Notes: generated by a model not told the origin, from the letters alone. A stretch of 49,622 nucleotides of DNA from Akkermansiaceae bacterium UBA2381 (GCA_002344215.1 DDSV01000047.1:1-49622), one strand, 5' to 3'; positions 9,619 through 18,398 are shown, counted from the stretch's first letter. Program-made: numbers and translations.

Positions 9619-10452
9619 ATGAAAGCGAGCGGCGTGATCAAATTTGTGTGTTTCTTTTTTGTGACAGCGGGTTTTGCGGATGATCCCCGGACGGTTTCGC
9701 TCGAGCCACCCGCCTGGATGAAGGACGTTACCCGACTTCCTCCCGGAACCCACTTGAATAAGCGATCGGTCAAGCTGGGCTACACGCTCGATTGGAACCA
9801 TCAGGTCAATGCAGGTGCCGTGGAGATTGCCATCGTCCGCGACAGCCCGGAGGGAAGCAAGCTGGTCGGCGAGGCTAGTGGCAGCAGCACCGGTTTCGCC
9901 CGGGCTCTTTGGCCCTACCAGTTTACGGCGCGCTCGATTGTCGATCAGAGCTCTCTCCGGCCCGTCACTTTTCAACTCAATGAGCGTGATCGCGATGCGG
10001 AGAACAGCTACGATATCATTTTTGAGCGATACCGGCAGATCTTCACGACAACGTCGAAGAAGAAGGAGGAGATTCTATCTTCGACCGACCGCTTCAAATT
10101 CGATTTCGGGCAGGACGTGCTGTCATCCGCCTTCTACCTCCGGAGCCAGGCCCTCAACGAGGGGGACGAGATCTCAATGGTGGTGACGCCCTTCAACCGC
10201 CCCTATCTCGCCACTTTCGAAGTACTCGGTCGCGAGACCCACAAGGTCAAAGGGACTGTCTATGCGGCAATCAAGGTCGATGCCCGGATCGGTAAGGTGA
10301 ATCCGGACCTGACGATCAATACCTACGACAAAATCAAGAAGACGACCCTCTGGCTCAGTGACGACGAGTTCCGGATTCCCCTCGAGCTTCAGTCCCAGAT
10401 CGCCTTCGGCTTTGTTTCGGCCCGCCTCGACGAAATTGAGTGGCTGGAGTAG
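9619..10452 (+). CDS. Secreted DUF3108 family protein
   Basis: From the chosen start the protein (277 aa) has a signal peptide (MKASGVIKFVCFFFVTAGFA), cleaved before DDPRTV. The later part shows the DUF3108 pattern: DVLSSAFYLRSQALNEGDEI, then DDEFRIPLELQSQIAFGFVSARL at the end. DUF3108 proteins are periplasmic and adopt a beta-rich fold; their function is unknown. An upstream in-frame Met at 9517 would add 34 residues that hide the signal peptide, so the later start is preferred. It stands alone between the divergent propeller lipoprotein and tRNA-Leu. Confidence 0.8.
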   Translation: MKASGVIKFVCFFFVTAGFADDPRTVSLEPPAWMKDVTRLPPGTHLNKRSVKLGYTLDWNHQVNAGAVEIAIVRDSPEGSKLVGEASGSSTGFARALWPYQFTARSIVDQSSLRPVTFQLNERDRDAENSYDIIFERYRQIFTTTSKKKEEILSSTDRFKFDFGQDVLSSAFYLRSQALNEGDEISMVVTPFNRPYLATFEVLGRETHKVKGTVYAAIKVDARIGKVNPDLTINTYDKIKKTTLWLSDDEFRIPLELQSQIAFGFVSARLDEIEWLE

Positions 10453-10515
10453 CGGATCAACTCCATTCTTGATTTCCGGATCTGAGCCGCTACTGTCGGG
10501 GCTCTCCGAAAACAG

Positions 10516-10596
10516 GCCGGTGTGGCGGAATGGTAGACGCGCGCGATTCAAAATCGCGTTTCTAACGAAGTGCGGGTTCGAGTCCCGCCGCCGGTA
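10516..10596 (+). tRNA. tRNA-Leu (anticodon CAA)
   Basis: A full cloverleaf can be drawn. The acceptor arms GCCGGTG and CGCCGGT pair with two wobbles. The anticodon stem CGCGA/TCGCG encloses TTCAAAA with anticodon CAA at 10549-10551. A class II variable arm is present. The T arm is GCGGG-TTCGAGT-CCCGC, and the discriminator base is A (as in tRNA-Leu). CCA is not encoded; a T-run follows directly and may terminate transcription. The D-loop is slightly short. Confidence 0.95.
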
Positions 10597-10628
10597 TTTT
10601 TTGAGCCGCTCAGCTGTTAGCGTTTTGG

Positions 10629-10800
10629 CTCTTTAGCCCTGCAGCCTCCGGCGGATGGAGATGAGGTCTTTTTTCACTTCTCAGAGGCCGCTTTTCGCAC
10701 CGGGCAATCCATGGCGTCATGAAGCGTGTTATAAAGGGCGCAAAATCCGGTGTAGATCTCTTGAGAGATGGTTCACAAACCACAGGAAAGTGTCCCCTAC
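10629..10800 (-). pseudogene. Degenerate, internally deleted copy of the ribulokinase gene 3' end
   Basis: The stretch 10629-10760 aligns closely with 13105-13245, the 3' end of the intact ribulokinase gene, including the stop codon. The remnant ends DLISIRRRLQG-stop, against DLIAIRQRQRG-stop in the intact gene. The next 35 bases (about 10765-10800) match 13736-13770 instead, so about 490 bases of the gene are missing in between. Reading back, LYNTLHDAM resembles LYKTMHDAF of the intact protein, but the frame is lost soon after and a stop appears. It lies just downstream of tRNA-Leu in the same orientation as the intact gene. It looks like the leftover of a second kinase gene or a partial duplication. 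Confidence 0.8.
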
Positions 10801-10949
10801 TTCGGAGAAGCGAAAACCGGACTCCCTTCAATTCTCCCGAAAAGTTGGTTCTCTCGGACCAATTGTCGTGACTCTCCCAAAGATTCAAAAATCTATCCGC
10901 GTCCTGTAAAAACATTTGCACGGCATGGCAGTCCAGTGGACTTCTGCCC

Positions 10950-12095
10950 ATGAATTTGAACCGTATTCCTCTGAACCGGCTCTCCAGCGCAGCACTTCTC
11001 TTGATACTATTTACGTCCTTGCTTGCGCCGCGGCTCAAGGGACAGACAAGCTTCCCTGATACAAGCGAAATGCACGAGCAGATCGGCCAGTTGGACGCCT
11101 CGGGTGAGGCGAAACTGGCCAATAAAGACTTTCAAGGGGCTTACGCGGATTTCCGTAAGGCATTCGAGTTCAGCCGGGAAATGAACCGGCTCTACAAAGA
11201 CAACGCGGAATACGAACCGGTTTATCGAGAGCAGTCTTATCTTTTCCTGGAACGTCTCTCCTCCGTATTCTTGCTGTCCGGGGACGAAGCTAAGGCATTG
11301 GAAATGATGGAGCCTGCGGCTGCGGGCTATGACGAACTCGCGGGGATGAAGCAGACGCCGGAGAGTATGAGCATCGCTGCGGAAATGTGCGGAAGACTGG
11401 CATGGTTACAACTCAAAAACAACCAGCCCGTTGCGGCGGAGAAGAGCTCTCTTCGTGGCGTCGACCTGGACTCATCCATAGCCTGGATCAAGACGAATCT
11501 TGCGCATGCGTTGCTGCTGAACGGTAAAACTGACCAGGCAATGACGCTCTACGCCGCGGAAAAAAACACGGTCATTGGCGATGGACGAACGTTCGGACAA
11601 GCGTCTTTGGATGATTTCACCGAGTTTGAGAAAGCCGGCATCACTCATCCTGATGTAGAAAAGGTACGCGCGCTCTATGGTCAAGGCCCGTCTGAAAAAA
11701 CAAAAGAGCCCGTGTCGCCACCGCTCGCCCCTGAAAATGAGAATGAGAAAATGGCCCTCAGGGTTAAGGCGGTTGAAAGCTTTTTGGTCATGCTCGACGT
11801 CGGTCAATTCGCTGAAAGCTTCGATGCGGCCGACGAACGCTTTCGTGAAGGGGTGACCAAAGAACAATATGTCGCCAACATCCGCGAAAGCCGCGCTCGC
11901 ATGGGTACACCAACGGACCGGTCGCTGACCAAGGTGGATACGAATACAGACCTGACTACGGGGGAAAAATCCTATGATTTCCCGGTAAACTCGACTTTTG
12001 AAAAAGGCAGCATCGTTGAGAAGATCACGATTGTAGAGTCGGCGGACGGGCAATATCGGGTCTCAGACTATTCGATGGTTACGCCACTCCAGTAG
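10950..12095 (+). CDS. Secreted TPR protein with DUF4019-like C-terminal domain
   Basis: A signal peptide (LSSAALLLILFTSLLAPRLKG) precedes helical TPR-like repeats from about residue 45 to 230, for example AKLANKDFQGAYADFRKAFE and AWIKTNLAHALLLNGKTDQA. An acidic/proline linker follows. The last ~115 residues (SFLVMLDVGQFAESFDAAD... then YRVSDYSMV at the end) fit DUF4019, a small alpha/beta domain of secreted proteins. The protein probably acts as a periplasmic interaction module; the partner is unknown. No good ribosome-binding site is seen. It is likely transcribed alone, with the next plus-strand gene 159 bases later. Confidence 0.7.
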   Translation: MNLNRIPLNRLSSAALLLILFTSLLAPRLKGQTSFPDTSEMHEQIGQLDASGEAKLANKDFQGAYADFRKAFEFSREMNRLYKDNAEYEPVYREQSYLFLERLSSVFLLSGDEAKALEMMEPAAAGYDELAGMKQTPESMSIAAEMCGRLAWLQLKNNQPVAAEKSSLRGVDLDSSIAWIKTNLAHALLLNGKTDQAMTLYAAEKNTVIGDGRTFGQASLDDFTEFEKAGITHPDVEKVRALYGQGPSEKTKEPVSPPLAPENENEKMALRVKAVESFLVMLDVGQFAESFDAADERFREGVTKEQYVANIRESRARMGTPTDRSLTKVDTNTDLTTGEKSYDFPVNSTFEKGSIVEKITIVESADGQYRVSDYSMVTPLQ

Positions 12096-12254
12096 GTGCC
12101 TCGGTGCGAACGAAGTTCCCGGCCCTCATTCCACCCAACCCGGGAATCCCTCATCCTGACATTGATCGAGGGCACCATGGGGGCCTGGATCCGCATCTCC
12201 TTCGTCTTTGAATTCCTTGCTTGCAAAGCATAGGGTTTCGGGGAAGAGAGATTT

Positions 12255-12968
12255 ATGAACGATTCAGGAAACCCGGAGCCATCCAATCCAAATAGTCCGC
12301 CGCCGATTCAGACCCCTGCCCCGCAAAGTCCTCTCGCCGCCCCTGCTCCTGCTCCCGCCAAAAAAAGTCCGCTTCCATGGATACTTGGAGGATGTGGATG
12401 CCTTGCCATCATTGGTTTGCTCGTCGTAGTCGTCGGAGGATTTACTACCTACAAATTGGTCTCCGAGGCGCAAAAGGGTATCGAGGAATCAGCTCTCTCA
12501 CAGAATGAAGAAAGTCCTCTGGAGGTAACTACTCCTGAGGTCACCGTTCCCGAAGTAACTACTCCGCTGGTCGTTACTCCCTTGGAAAACATTGTCATAC
12601 CGGGACCACCGGACGCATCTTCTCAGGGTGTCCCTCTGTCCACGCCAAACGTGGACCTCTCAACCCCGGTTGCCACGACAAAGGCTTTTTTCGCAGCCAT
12701 GAAGGCGGGGGATCAAGCCGCGGCCCAACTCACCCTGGGGGGGCAAATGCGGGAGATGGCATCAAAAGGTAATATCCAAAAACTCTTCGACTCACTTCAA
12801 GAGGATTGGGTCGAAATCGTTTCCATCTCAGATGAACCTACCTTTACGAAAGATTCCACCGACAAGTGCGGTGTGCCGGTAAACTTCATTAACAAGAAGG
12901 GTGTCCTCGAGATGGAAAAGGTGAACCTCGTTCTGGTGGAAGGTAAATGGTTGATCACCGGGTTCTAA
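12255..12968 (+). CDS. Single-pass membrane protein with proline-rich N-terminus and DUF4878-like tail
   Basis: The first 40 residues are rich in Pro, Ala and Ser. A membrane helix follows around residues 42-68 (WILGGCGCLAIIGLLVVVVGG), then a Thr/Pro/Val-rich linker with repeated EVTTPEV and TPLVVTPL. The C-terminal ~100 residues (ATTKAFFAAMKAGDQAAAQL ... LVEGKWLITGF) resemble the NTF2-like DUF4878 fold. Topology: proline-rich segment probably cytoplasmic, globular domain outside. GGAAGAGAG lies 7 bases before the ATG, one of the few Shine-Dalgarno-like sequences in the window. Function unknown. Confidence 0.7.
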   Translation: MNDSGNPEPSNPNSPPPIQTPAPQSPLAAPAPAPAKKSPLPWILGGCGCLAIIGLLVVVVGGFTTYKLVSEAQKGIEESALSQNEESPLEVTTPEVTVPEVTTPLVVTPLENIVIPGPPDASSQGVPLSTPNVDLSTPVATTKAFFAAMKAGDQAAAQLTLGGQMREMASKGNIQKLFDSLQEDWVEIVSISDEPTFTKDSTDKCGVPVNFINKKGVLEMEKVNLVLVEGKWLITGF

Positions 12969-13032
12969 TTATCTTTCCGAACAAGACGAACGACGCCGAC
13001 GGAAAAACCCATCGGGACGACCGTGCCCACTT

Positions 13033-13046
13033 AAATGCCGGCATTT
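13033..13046. repeat. 14-bp perfect palindrome between convergent genes
   Basis: AAATGCCGGCATTT is fully self-complementary. It sits between the stop of the plus-strand membrane protein gene and the stop of the minus-strand ribulokinase gene. It could be a protein-binding site or part of a weak bidirectional terminator; there is no long T-run. Confidence 0.5.
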
Positions 13047-13107
13047 GAAAACGGCAGCAACACGGAACCCGAAGTGGTCGAAACGGTTGACCGGGGATGT
13101 GAGCTCT

Positions 13108-14790
13108 TTAGCCCCGCTGCCTCTGGCGGATGGCAATGAGGTCTTTCATCACTCCTGACAGATCGCTTTTCACGCCGGGCAATCCAAAGGCGTCGTGCAT
13201 CGTTTTATAAAGGGAGTAAATTTCGGCATAGACCTGTTGATTCTCAGGGATAGGCGAATACACAACTTCCCGCATCCGGCAGCACCGGTTCTGGAGTTCA
13301 CCCAGTTCCAGAGTTTCCCCGGATACCGCGCCGAAAAGTGCGGCGCCGAGAGCACAGGTTTGTTCGCTGGCGGCGACCTTGAGTGGCCGCCCCAGGATAT
13401 CCGCATAGATCTGCATGAGGGTGGCGTTCTTCACGGCAAGCCCGCCGGTATTGACCACCTGATCAATGTGAATGCCGTGTTCCTCCATCCGGTTGATGAT
13501 GGTCAGGGCGCCGAAAGCGGTCGCTTCAATGAGCGCCCGATAGATTTCGTGCGCCTCGGTGTGGAGGGTCTGCCCGAGAATGAGTCCGGTGAGACGCACA
13601 TCGACCAGAATGGTGCGATTCCCATTGTTCCAGTCGAGCGCCAGAAGACCGGTCTCGCCGGGTTTAAGTTTAGCGAGGCGGCGCTCCATCTCGATGAACT
13701 TCTCGTTCACCGTGGCTCCGTAGGAGTCAGGCACGAGATGGTTCACAAACCAGAGGAAGATGTCCCCTACCGCTGACTGGCCCGCCTCGATCCCGAAATG
13801 CCCCGGCAGGACCGACCCATCAACCACCCCGCAGACGCCGGGCACGTCGCCCAACGACACGTTGTTAGGTAGCACCGTAATATCACAGGTGCTTGTTCCG
13901 AGAATTTTCACCAGCGTGCCCGCCTCTACTCCGGACCCAACGGCTCCCATATGGGCATCAAACGCCCCGACGGCCACCGGGATTCCGGCCTTCAAACCCA
14001 GTTTGTCGGCCCATTCTGCGGTTAAATTCCCTGCACGGGTGTCCGACGCCCATGCACTTGAGTAAAGCCGGGATCTAATCCCGGCTAGAGCTGGATCAAG
14101 TTTATCCAGAAACTCAGTATCAGGAAGACCGCCCCACTCGTTCGCGAACATCGCTTTGTGTCCGGCCGCACAGATGCTGCGCCGGATCGATTCGGGCTTT
14201 TCATTCCCTGTGAGGACGGCAGGAATCCAATCACAGTGTTCGACCCAGGAATAAGCGGCGTTAAAAACCGCTTCGTCGACGTTCCGGCATCGCCAGAGCT
14301 TGCTCCACCACCATTCGCTGGAGTAGATCCCGCCGCACCTGGCAAGATATTGGGGGCGGATCTCAGCGGCAAGAGCAGTGATTCGGGCAGCCTCGTCCGA
14401 CGCCGTGTGGTCCTTCCAGAGCCAGACATAGGCATTGAGGTTGCCTGAAAACTCGGGTTTTAGAGCGAGAGGGGTTCCGTTCGCATCCACCGGGATGGGC
14501 GTGCTCCCGGTCGTATCAACCCCGAGCCCGATCACATCCGCCGCGTCGAAGTCCGGCCTGGATGTTCTCGCCTGCTCGAGTGCCCCGGTGATGATCGCGA
14601 CCATTCCATCGAGATAGTCCTGTGGATTCTGACGCGCCACATTCGGGTCGGAGGGGTCGGTGAGAATGCCCAGTTTGCCGGAAGGATAGGGAAACACGAC
14701 CGATCCCAATTCCTGCCCCGTGTCCAGGTCCACAAGAAGGGAGCGGCAGGAGTTGGTTCCGTAGTCCAGACCAATAGCGTAACGACTCAT
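13108..14790 (-). CDS. araB: Ribulokinase (FGGY family)
   Basis: At 560 residues the length fits AraB (about 566 in enterobacteria). The N-terminus MSRYAIGLDYGTNSCRSLLV is the FGGY phosphate-1 motif. GLGVDTTGSTPIPVD, YVWLWKDHTA and WWWSKLWRC (substrate side) are typical of ribulokinase rather than xylulokinase. GAFDAHMGAVGSGV contains the catalytic Asp region, and VNTGGLAVKNATLMQIYADI is the adenosine motif. The enzyme phosphorylates L-ribulose (or other ribuloses) with ATP in the cytoplasm. No araA or araD lies next to it, so the pathway genes are elsewhere or the substrate differs. A perfect hairpin at 14066-14086 lies within the coding sequence. A degenerate copy of the 3' end lies at 10629-10800. 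Confidence 0.95.
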   Translation of the reverse strand: MSRYAIGLDYGTNSCRSLLVDLDTGQELGSVVFPYPSGKLGILTDPSDPNVARQNPQDYLDGMVAIITGALEQARTSRPDFDAADVIGLGVDTTGSTPIPVDANGTPLALKPEFSGNLNAYVWLWKDHTASDEAARITALAAEIRPQYLARCGGIYSSEWWWSKLWRCRNVDEAVFNAAYSWVEHCDWIPAVLTGNEKPESIRRSICAAGHKAMFANEWGGLPDTEFLDKLDPALAGIRSRLYSSAWASDTRAGNLTAEWADKLGLKAGIPVAVGAFDAHMGAVGSGVEAGTLVKILGTSTCDITVLPNNVSLGDVPGVCGVVDGSVLPGHFGIEAGQSAVGDIFLWFVNHLVPDSYGATVNEKFIEMERRLAKLKPGETGLLALDWNNGNRTILVDVRLTGLILGQTLHTEAHEIYRALIEATAFGALTIINRMEEHGIHIDQVVNTGGLAVKNATLMQIYADILGRPLKVAASEQTCALGAALFGAVSGETLELGELQNRCCRMREVVYSPIPENQQVYAEIYSLYKTMHDAFGLPGVKSDLSGVMKDLIAIRQRQRG

Positions 14791-14918
14791 GTGCTAGGGT
14801 ATAGGGGAAGGAGGAGAGCCTTTCAACTGCCGATTCCTCCGGCATGGGGTATATTTTCCGTCAGGGAATAGAACCGGTTGCAAGCCGTGCCGCTCTCACG
14901 TTCAGTTGAGAGAGTCAC

Positions 14919-15389
14919 ATGGAAATTTTCATCTCCGACATACCGGATGAGGGGCTGCACCTGGAGGGAGAATTTCCCGCAGCAATCTTTGATCTGCCAC
15001 CCGATGACCTGATCCGTCCCATGGGGCCGGTCAGGTATAGCGCTGATATTTATGCCTTTGACGAAGTCATCGTGTTGAATGGCTGGCTACGCGGCCCCTT
15101 CCAGCTCCAATGTGCCACCTGCCTCGAATTCTTCGATTTTGACGCGGACTTTCCAGACTGGTCCTCGGAGGTTGACCTCGAGCCCGGGCAGAAGATCATC
15201 AATTTGAGGGACATCATCCGGGAGGATTTCCTCCTCGGACTGCCACCGAATCCACGCTGCGATGATTATGATGCCGGTCGGGTTTGCCCGAAAGCTCACT
15301 TTGTCGCCGATCCCGATGAGGTGGACGAAATCGATCCGCCTGAGAGCGATGGTCCGAATGTCTGGGGGGTCCTCGATGACCTGAAGTAG
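14919..15389 (+). CDS. YceD/DUF177 family protein
   Basis: The 156-residue acidic protein has the DUF177 core. VLNGWLRGPFQLQCATCLEF is the beta-hairpin with the CxxC pair near residues 64-67. FLLGLPPNPRC follows, and the tail is acidic. YceD/DUF177 proteins have been linked to 23S rRNA biogenesis and are usually encoded directly upstream of rpmF (L32). Here rpmF is not next; glnS follows after 115 bases. The start is preceded by GAGAGAG, a weak ribosome-binding site, and by a small inverted repeat (CTCTCA/TGAGAG). Confidence 0.8.
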   Translation: MEIFISDIPDEGLHLEGEFPAAIFDLPPDDLIRPMGPVRYSADIYAFDEVIVLNGWLRGPFQLQCATCLEFFDFDADFPDWSSEVDLEPGQKIINLRDIIREDFLLGLPPNPRCDDYDAGRVCPKAHFVADPDEVDEIDPPESDGPNVWGVLDDLK

Positions 15390-15504
15390 AGGTTCGAGGT
15401 CAGGATCGGAATCGCTTTCGAACTCCAAACCGCTTTCGATTTGGACTCCGATTTCGATTTGGATTTTGTGAAAACAGATTAGTGTCACGCTTTGACTTTT
15501 TACG

Positions 15505-17187
15505 ATGAGCGACGAGCCCGCCCCCACTTCGAAAGACTTCATCCGAGAGATCATCGACGAGGATCTCGCCTCCGGTAAGCACGACGGCACTGTGACCCGT
15601 TTCCCACCCGAGCCGAACGGTTACCTGCATCTCGGCCATGCCAAATCGATCTGCCTGAATTTCGGAATCGCTCAGGAATATGGCGGTCGCTGTCATTTGC
15701 GCTTTGACGACACCAATCCGACCAAGGAAGACGTCGAATACGTCGACTCCATCAAAGAGGACATCAAGTGGCTCGGCTTTGACTGGGGCGAGCATTTGTA
15801 TTTTGCCTCCGACTATTTCGAGAAACTCTATGACTGGGCGGTTTACCTGATCAAAGAGGGAAAGGCCTACGTCGACCAGCAAACCGCGGCAGAGATCAAA
15901 TCCGGGCGGGGTGATCTTCAAACTCCGGGAATCAACAGCCCCTACCGCGATCGACCGGTCGAGGAGAGCCTCGATCTCTTTCAGCGGATGAAGGCCGGTG
16001 AGTTCGGGGACGGCGTCATGGTTCTCCGGGCCAAAGTCGACATGGCCCACGCCAACCTGAACCTGCGTGACCCGGTCCTCTACCGCATTGTTCATGCCGA
16101 ACATCACCGCACCGGGGACAAGTGGTGCATCTATCCGATGTATGACTATACCCACGGTCAGAGCGACGCGATTGAGCACATCACCCACTCCCTCTGTACC
16201 CTCGAGTTCGAAAACCACCGCGCGCTCTACGACTGGTTCCTCGACAACATCCCGGTTCCTTCGCGCCCCCGCCAGATCGAGTTCTCCCGACTGAATCTGA
16301 ACTACACGGTTATGAGCAAGCGCAAGCTGCTCCAACTCGTGACTGAAAAGCACGTGAGCGGCTGGGATGATCCTCGCATGCCCACTCTCTCCGGGATCCG
16401 TCGCCGCGGATACCCGGCTGCCGCGATCCGGAACTTTTGCAAGACGATCGGAATCACCAAGTTCGAGAGCACCAACGATTTTGCCCTGCTCGAAAACGCC
16501 GTTCGGGAGGTTCTGAATCAGGAGGCTCCGAGATTCATGGCCGTGCTGGATCCCATCCGGGTCGTCATCACGAACTATCCGGAGGGCCAGGTGGAGGAAA
16601 TGGAGGCGGTGAACAATCCGGAGAAACCCGAGGCAGGAACCCGCCTCGTTCCCTTCTCACGTGAGATCTTCATCGAACGGGACGACTTTATGGAAGACCC
16701 TCCGAAGAAGTTCTTCCGGCTTTCCCCCGGTGCGGAGGTCCGTCTTCGTTCCGCCTATTTCCTTCGTTGCGACGAAGTGATCAAAGATGCCGCAGGAAAC
16801 ATTGTCGAACTCAGAGGCTCCTATGATCCTGAGACAAGGGGTGGAGAAAACCCGCCTGACGGACGCAAGGTCAAGGCGACGATTCACTGGGTCAGCGCCG
16901 CGCATGCGGTGGAAGCCGAAGTCAGGTTATATGACCGACTTTTCGCCTCGGAGGCGCCTGATCGCGGCGAAGGATCTTTTCTCGATCACCTCAATCCCGA
17001 CTCACTCACCGTGCTGAGCGGTGCCAGGCTGGAACCAAATCTCGCCTCGGTTGTTTCCGGGGAAACCGTTCAGTTCGAGCGACTTGGCTATTTTTGTGCC
17101 GATAAGGACGGTTCACAGGAGCGTCCGGTCTTCAATCGGACCGTCGGACTCAGGGATTCATGGGCCAAGGCGCAGAATCAAGGGTAA
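15505..17187 (+). CDS. glnS: Glutaminyl-tRNA synthetase
   Basis: Class I synthetase signatures are present. The HIGH-type motif is PEPNGYLHLGHAKSI near residues 33-47. The KMSKS-type motif is VMSKRKL near 268-274. FDDTNPTKE is the conserved GlnRS/GluRS segment. The Gln-specific catalytic core continues to DPRMPTLSGIRRRGYP. The C-terminal half is the beta-barrel anticodon-binding domain, ending FNRTVGLRDSWAK. Length 560 aa matches bacterial GlnRS (about 554). It charges tRNA-Gln directly. Because GatCA genes also occur in this window (38482-40214), the amidotransferase here may mainly serve tRNA-Asn. No Shine-Dalgarno is visible upstream of the ATG. Confidence 0.97.
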   Translation: MSDEPAPTSKDFIREIIDEDLASGKHDGTVTRFPPEPNGYLHLGHAKSICLNFGIAQEYGGRCHLRFDDTNPTKEDVEYVDSIKEDIKWLGFDWGEHLYFASDYFEKLYDWAVYLIKEGKAYVDQQTAAEIKSGRGDLQTPGINSPYRDRPVEESLDLFQRMKAGEFGDGVMVLRAKVDMAHANLNLRDPVLYRIVHAEHHRTGDKWCIYPMYDYTHGQSDAIEHITHSLCTLEFENHRALYDWFLDNIPVPSRPRQIEFSRLNLNYTVMSKRKLLQLVTEKHVSGWDDPRMPTLSGIRRRGYPAAAIRNFCKTIGITKFESTNDFALLENAVREVLNQEAPRFMAVLDPIRVVITNYPEGQVEEMEAVNNPEKPEAGTRLVPFSREIFIERDDFMEDPPKKFFRLSPGAEVRLRSAYFLRCDEVIKDAAGNIVELRGSYDPETRGGENPPDGRKVKATIHWVSAAHAVEAEVRLYDRLFASEAPDRGEGSFLDHLNPDSLTVLSGARLEPNLASVVSGETVQFERLGYFCADKDGSQERPVFNRTVGLRDSWAKAQNQG

Positions 17188-17284
17188 ATCAAACAGGGGG
17201 ATCGCTCCCGCCTTTCACTCTTGCCCTCCCCCTGCGTTTATGTATCCTTACGCCCCTATCATTTAACCCCGTATTTCAGCGACT

Positions 17285-18301
17285 ATGTCCTCTCTCAAAC
17301 TGCACAATGCCATGTGGCCCGGTCTCGTCGGAAAAGGCGATGGCGACGGTCAGGAGCCCCCGATTTCTCTCGAGCACATGCTCGACCTCACTGCCGCGGC
17401 TGAGGTGAACGGACAGAAATTTGACGGGATTGATTACTTCCTTTTTCTTCCCCACACGGACCCTGCCGCGAGTGACGATGAACTACGCGCCATTGCCGAT
17501 ATGATCGCCGGCAAGGGTTTCGACGTGGGCTCCCTCGTGGCGCCGGTCTGGCCGGGCACGGTCGGCGATTCCGCCATGGGAGACGATGTCGCTCAGGCGA
17601 AATTCCTTGAGGCTGTCAAAGTCGGTTGCCGCATCGCCGGAGTCTTCAACCAGCACGGCGTCCGCAAGCGCGGCGTCATTCGCATCGACTCGGCCGAGTT
17701 CGGGGTGGAAAAATGGCGGGCCAATTCCGAGACGAACACCAAACGCATTGCCGCCACCTTCCGCGAGGCGGCCAAGATCGCTGCCGATCACGGTGAACGT
17801 CTCGCCGCTGAAGGTGAGATCTGCTGGGCGGGGATGCACAGCTGGAAGGACATGCTCGACCTGCTCGAAGAAGTCGGAATGCCGGAGACGCTTGGCTTCC
17901 AGGCCGACCTCGCCCACACCTATTTGTATCTTCTAGGTTACAACGCTCCTGAGTATGCGCTCCTCAAGGATGGTTACACGGTCGATGAGTTTTACGCCGC
18001 CTATGAGGAAATGACCGACAAACTGCGCCCCTGGACGATCGATTTCCACGTGGCACAGAACGACGGAACCGTCCACGGTGCCGGAAGTCACGATAAAACG
18101 GGCAAACACTGCCAGGCAGACGACCCGAACGGGAAACTCGATATCGTGAAATGCTCCCAGTATTGGTTGAAAGACTATGCCGCCCGCGGCATTGAACACA
18201 TCTGCTGGGATGGCTGTATGTTCCCGAACTCCGTCCTTGAGACCCCATCGACCTGGAATACGATCCTCAAGACGATGATTGAGGTGAAGGAAGCGGTTTG
18301 A
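17285..18301 (+). CDS. Sugar isomerase/epimerase-like TIM-barrel protein
   Basis: The 338-residue cytoplasmic protein has a xylose-isomerase-like TIM barrel. Likely metal ligands lie in GEICWAGMHSW (Glu), FQADLAHTYL (Asp, His) and IDFHVAQNDG (Asp, His). The N-terminus MSSLKLHNAMWPGLVGKG is characteristic of a PVC/Planctomycetes-rich group of sugar phosphate isomerase/epimerases, where the first strand carries the start of the barrel. Substrate cannot be deduced; free sugars or inositols are typical for the superfamily. It ends 41 bases before a strong intrinsic terminator and is the last gene of its transcript, possibly after glnS (97-base gap). Confidence 0.8.
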   Translation: MSSLKLHNAMWPGLVGKGDGDGQEPPISLEHMLDLTAAAEVNGQKFDGIDYFLFLPHTDPAASDDELRAIADMIAGKGFDVGSLVAPVWPGTVGDSAMGDDVAQAKFLEAVKVGCRIAGVFNQHGVRKRGVIRIDSAEFGVEKWRANSETNTKRIAATFREAAKIAADHGERLAAEGEICWAGMHSWKDMLDLLEEVGMPETLGFQADLAHTYLYLLGYNAPEYALLKDGYTVDEFYAAYEEMTDKLRPWTIDFHVAQNDGTVHGAGSHDKTGKHCQADDPNGKLDIVKCSQYWLKDYAARGIEHICWDGCMFPNSVLETPSTWNTILKTMIEVKEAV

Positions 18302-18342
18302 TTCGACAGCAGTTTAGCTGGTAGCTGTTTAGCTTTTTTGAG

Positions 18343-18381
18343 ACGGCCGCCTTGATGATTCAGGGTGGCCGTTTTTGTTTT
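18343..18381 (+). terminator. Intrinsic terminator after the TIM-barrel gene
   Basis: ACGGCCGCCTTGA and TCAGGGTGGCCGT form a 13-bp stem with two G-T wobbles and a TGAT loop, followed by TTTTTGTTTT. It lies between the TIM-barrel stop and the esterase start. Confidence 0.9.
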
Positions 18382-18398
18382 GGCCTCTCTGATTCTAC

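Noticed and set aside
10597..10949. A possible integrated element next to tRNA-Leu
   Set aside because: No integrase, no repeat of the tRNA 3' end and no mobile gene was found within the window; only the kinase remnant supports past rearrangement.
10610..11122. Minus-strand frame of 170 codons across the tRNA flank and the start of the TPR protein gene
   Set aside because: It runs opposite to the clear start of the TPR protein with signal peptide. The part with meaning is the kinase remnant, and it is in another frame.
14066..14086. Perfect 9-bp-arm hairpin (AGCCGGGAT/ATCCCGGCT) inside the ribulokinase gene, thought to be an inserted REP-like element
   Set aside because: The codons across it (LAGIRSRLYS) look like the normal residues of the family at this place, so the sequence is probably native and the palindrome a coincidence of codon choice.
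15434..15463. Two copies of TTTCGATTTGGA 18 bases apart before glnS, considered as an operator or T-box-like leader
   Set aside because: The gap is only 115 bases, no T-box or specifier structure can be drawn, and the repeat looks like low-complexity sequence.
18311..18335. Repeated GTTTAGCT elements after the TIM-barrel gene
   Set aside because: Only two copies of eight bases, directly upstream of a terminator; not enough to call a repeat family. A resemblance to sequence after tRNA-Leu (10610-10640) is vague.
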